Source: Pseudoramibacter fermentans (GTDB lineage Bacteria > Bacillota > Clostridia > Eubacteriales > Eubacteriaceae). From it: a stretch of 6,410 nt of DNA. This document shows positions 5,581-6,410 of the stretch, piece by piece (position 1 is the stretch's first letter; every line of letters begins with the position of its first letter). The notes under the pieces were generated by a model, which was given only the letters and a program-made list of their open reading frames with translations, was not told where the DNA came from and searched no databases. A program made the position numbers and the translations under genes. The stretch is taken from assembly GCA_009493725.1 (NCBI GenBank), contig VOGB01000011.1, forward strand, positions 1-6,410, given 5' to 3'.

Positions 5581-6410
5581 AGCTATAAACATCTTACTAT
5601 AAAAGAACGTGAAATGCTTATGTTTTTACGAGCTAAGGGGTTATCTATCCGGGCTGTGGCGTTACGGCTGGGGCGAAATCCAAGCACTATTTCACGAGAA
5701 CTAAAACGTTGTGTAGGTAATTATTCCCCAAGCAAAGCAGAAAATGACTATCATCAAAAGCGGCAGAATTGTCATAAGAAGCGGCTATTAGACAGCCATC
5801 CACAACTACGCCGTCAAATTGTTCATTACACCTTAGATCTGCACTGGTCACCAGAGCAGATTACCGCTCGCTTTAATAAGGAACATCAATGGTGTGTTAG
5901 CTATAACACAATTTACCGTCATATCTATCAACACAATTCAGGTGAGAAGTACTCCTCACGTGGTGATACCGGTATTCAGCGCCATCTCAGACATAAACAT
6001 CGGACTCGACATTCAAAGAATACTAGACGACATCGAGAAGTACAGACGGACTATATCTCAATTCATGAGCGCCCCGGTTTTATCAACCAGCGTCAACGTA
6101 TAGGTGACTGGGAAATTGATACTGTGATTGGTCGAACGGGTCACTCCATCCTTTTAACGGTTGTCAATCGGCTTAGTCGGCTTACGCTTATCAAAAAGGT
6201 TGCGCAAAAGGACTCGCAGGGGATAAATAAAGGCTTAGTTGAACTGTTAGGGGCCATTCCTAAAGAATTTGTTCATTCTATTACACCAGATCATGGGACC
6301 GAATTTCTTCATCTTGATGAAATCAGCGAAAGGTTAGGTGTTACTGTCTATTGGCCCGATCCATATTCGCCTGAACAGCGTGGAACAAATGAGAATACAA
6401 ATGGATTAAT
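5578..6410 (+). CDS. IS30-family transposase, 3' end beyond the window
   Basis: The frame is open for 277 codons from the ATG at 5578 to the window edge, with GAGG eight bases upstream. An N-terminal helix-turn-helix (about residues 22-44, LSIRAVALRLGRNPSTISRE) precedes the catalytic core. DDE residues are D181 in GDWEIDTVIG, D238 in TPDHGTEF and E272 in RGTNENTNG, with 33 residues between D238 and E272 as in IS30 enzymes. Family members are usually about 300-350 residues, so perhaps 30 or more are missing past the edge. No frameshift or internal stop is seen, so the enzyme may be active. It catalyses DNA cleavage and strand transfer at the element's terminal repeats. It points away from the AraC-family gene. 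Confidence 0.92.
   Translation, partial: MSYKHLTIKEREMLMFLRAKGLSIRAVALRLGRNPSTISRELKRCVGNYSPSKAENDYHQKRQNCHKKRLLDSHPQLRRQIVHYTLDLHWSPEQITARFNKEHQWCVSYNTIYRHIYQHNSGEKYSSRGDTGIQRHLRHKHRTRHSKNTRRHREVQTDYISIHERPGFINQRQRIGDWEIDTVIGRTGHSILLTVVNRLSRLTLIKKVAQKDSQGINKGLVELLGAIPKEFVHSITPDHGTEFLHLDEISERLGVTVYWPDPYSPEQRGTNENTNGL

Noticed and set aside
5894..6103. Plus-strand open frame inside the IS30 transposase
   Set aside because: It is an out-of-frame shadow of the transposase, whose own frame keeps all DDE motifs.
1..6410. CRISPR array, tRNA/rRNA genes, toxin-antitoxin or phage-defence genes
   Set aside because: No regularly spaced repeats, cloverleaf-like sequence or defence-family motifs were seen on either strand.

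Overview
The window looks like an accessory carbohydrate-utilisation locus from a low-to-moderate GC Gram-positive, most likely a member of the Lactobacillaceae. The grounds are the AAGGG-type ribosome binding sites, a consensus CcpA cre site, a GPH-type sugar symporter, and IS5-like and IS30-like transposases of the kind common in lactobacilli. The species cannot be fixed from the sequence alone.

Layout, left to right. Positions 1 to about 102 hold the beginning of an IS5-like element, whose transposase starts at 64 and reads leftward out of the window. The element abuts and cuts off a minus-strand polysaccharide deacetylase (NodB/CE4) gene (103-531), which keeps four of the five family motifs. 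A strong GC-rich hairpin (about 592-640) separates it from a minus-strand GH120 beta-xylosidase gene (698-2737). Twenty-nine bases upstream of that gene lies a minus-strand GPH-family sugar:cation symporter gene (2767-4233). A 174-base regulatory interval follows, with a factor-independent terminator, a consensus cre site and candidate promoters. Then comes a minus-strand AraC-family regulator gene (4408-5322). On the right, a plus-strand IS30-family transposase (from 5578) runs off the window, preceded by a hairpin that appears to control its start codon.

How the genes fit together (inference from families and order): the AraC-type protein senses a sugar or oligosaccharide and controls the symporter-xylosidase operon. 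The symporter imports short beta-xylo-oligosaccharides. The GH120 enzyme has no signal peptide and would release xylose in the cytoplasm. The deacetylase also lacks a signal peptide and may once have removed acetyl groups from imported xylo-oligosaccharides, but the IS insertion has probably inactivated it. The cre site points to glucose repression through CcpA.

The most noteworthy points are the insertional loss of the deacetylase, an insertion of about 20 residues between the two predicted catalytic residues of the GH120 enzyme relative to the Thermoanaerobacterium XylC sequence as recalled, and the start-codon hairpin of the IS30 element. No CRISPR array, tRNA, rRNA or phage module is visible. 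The individual families are known; I did not find a wholly new system here.
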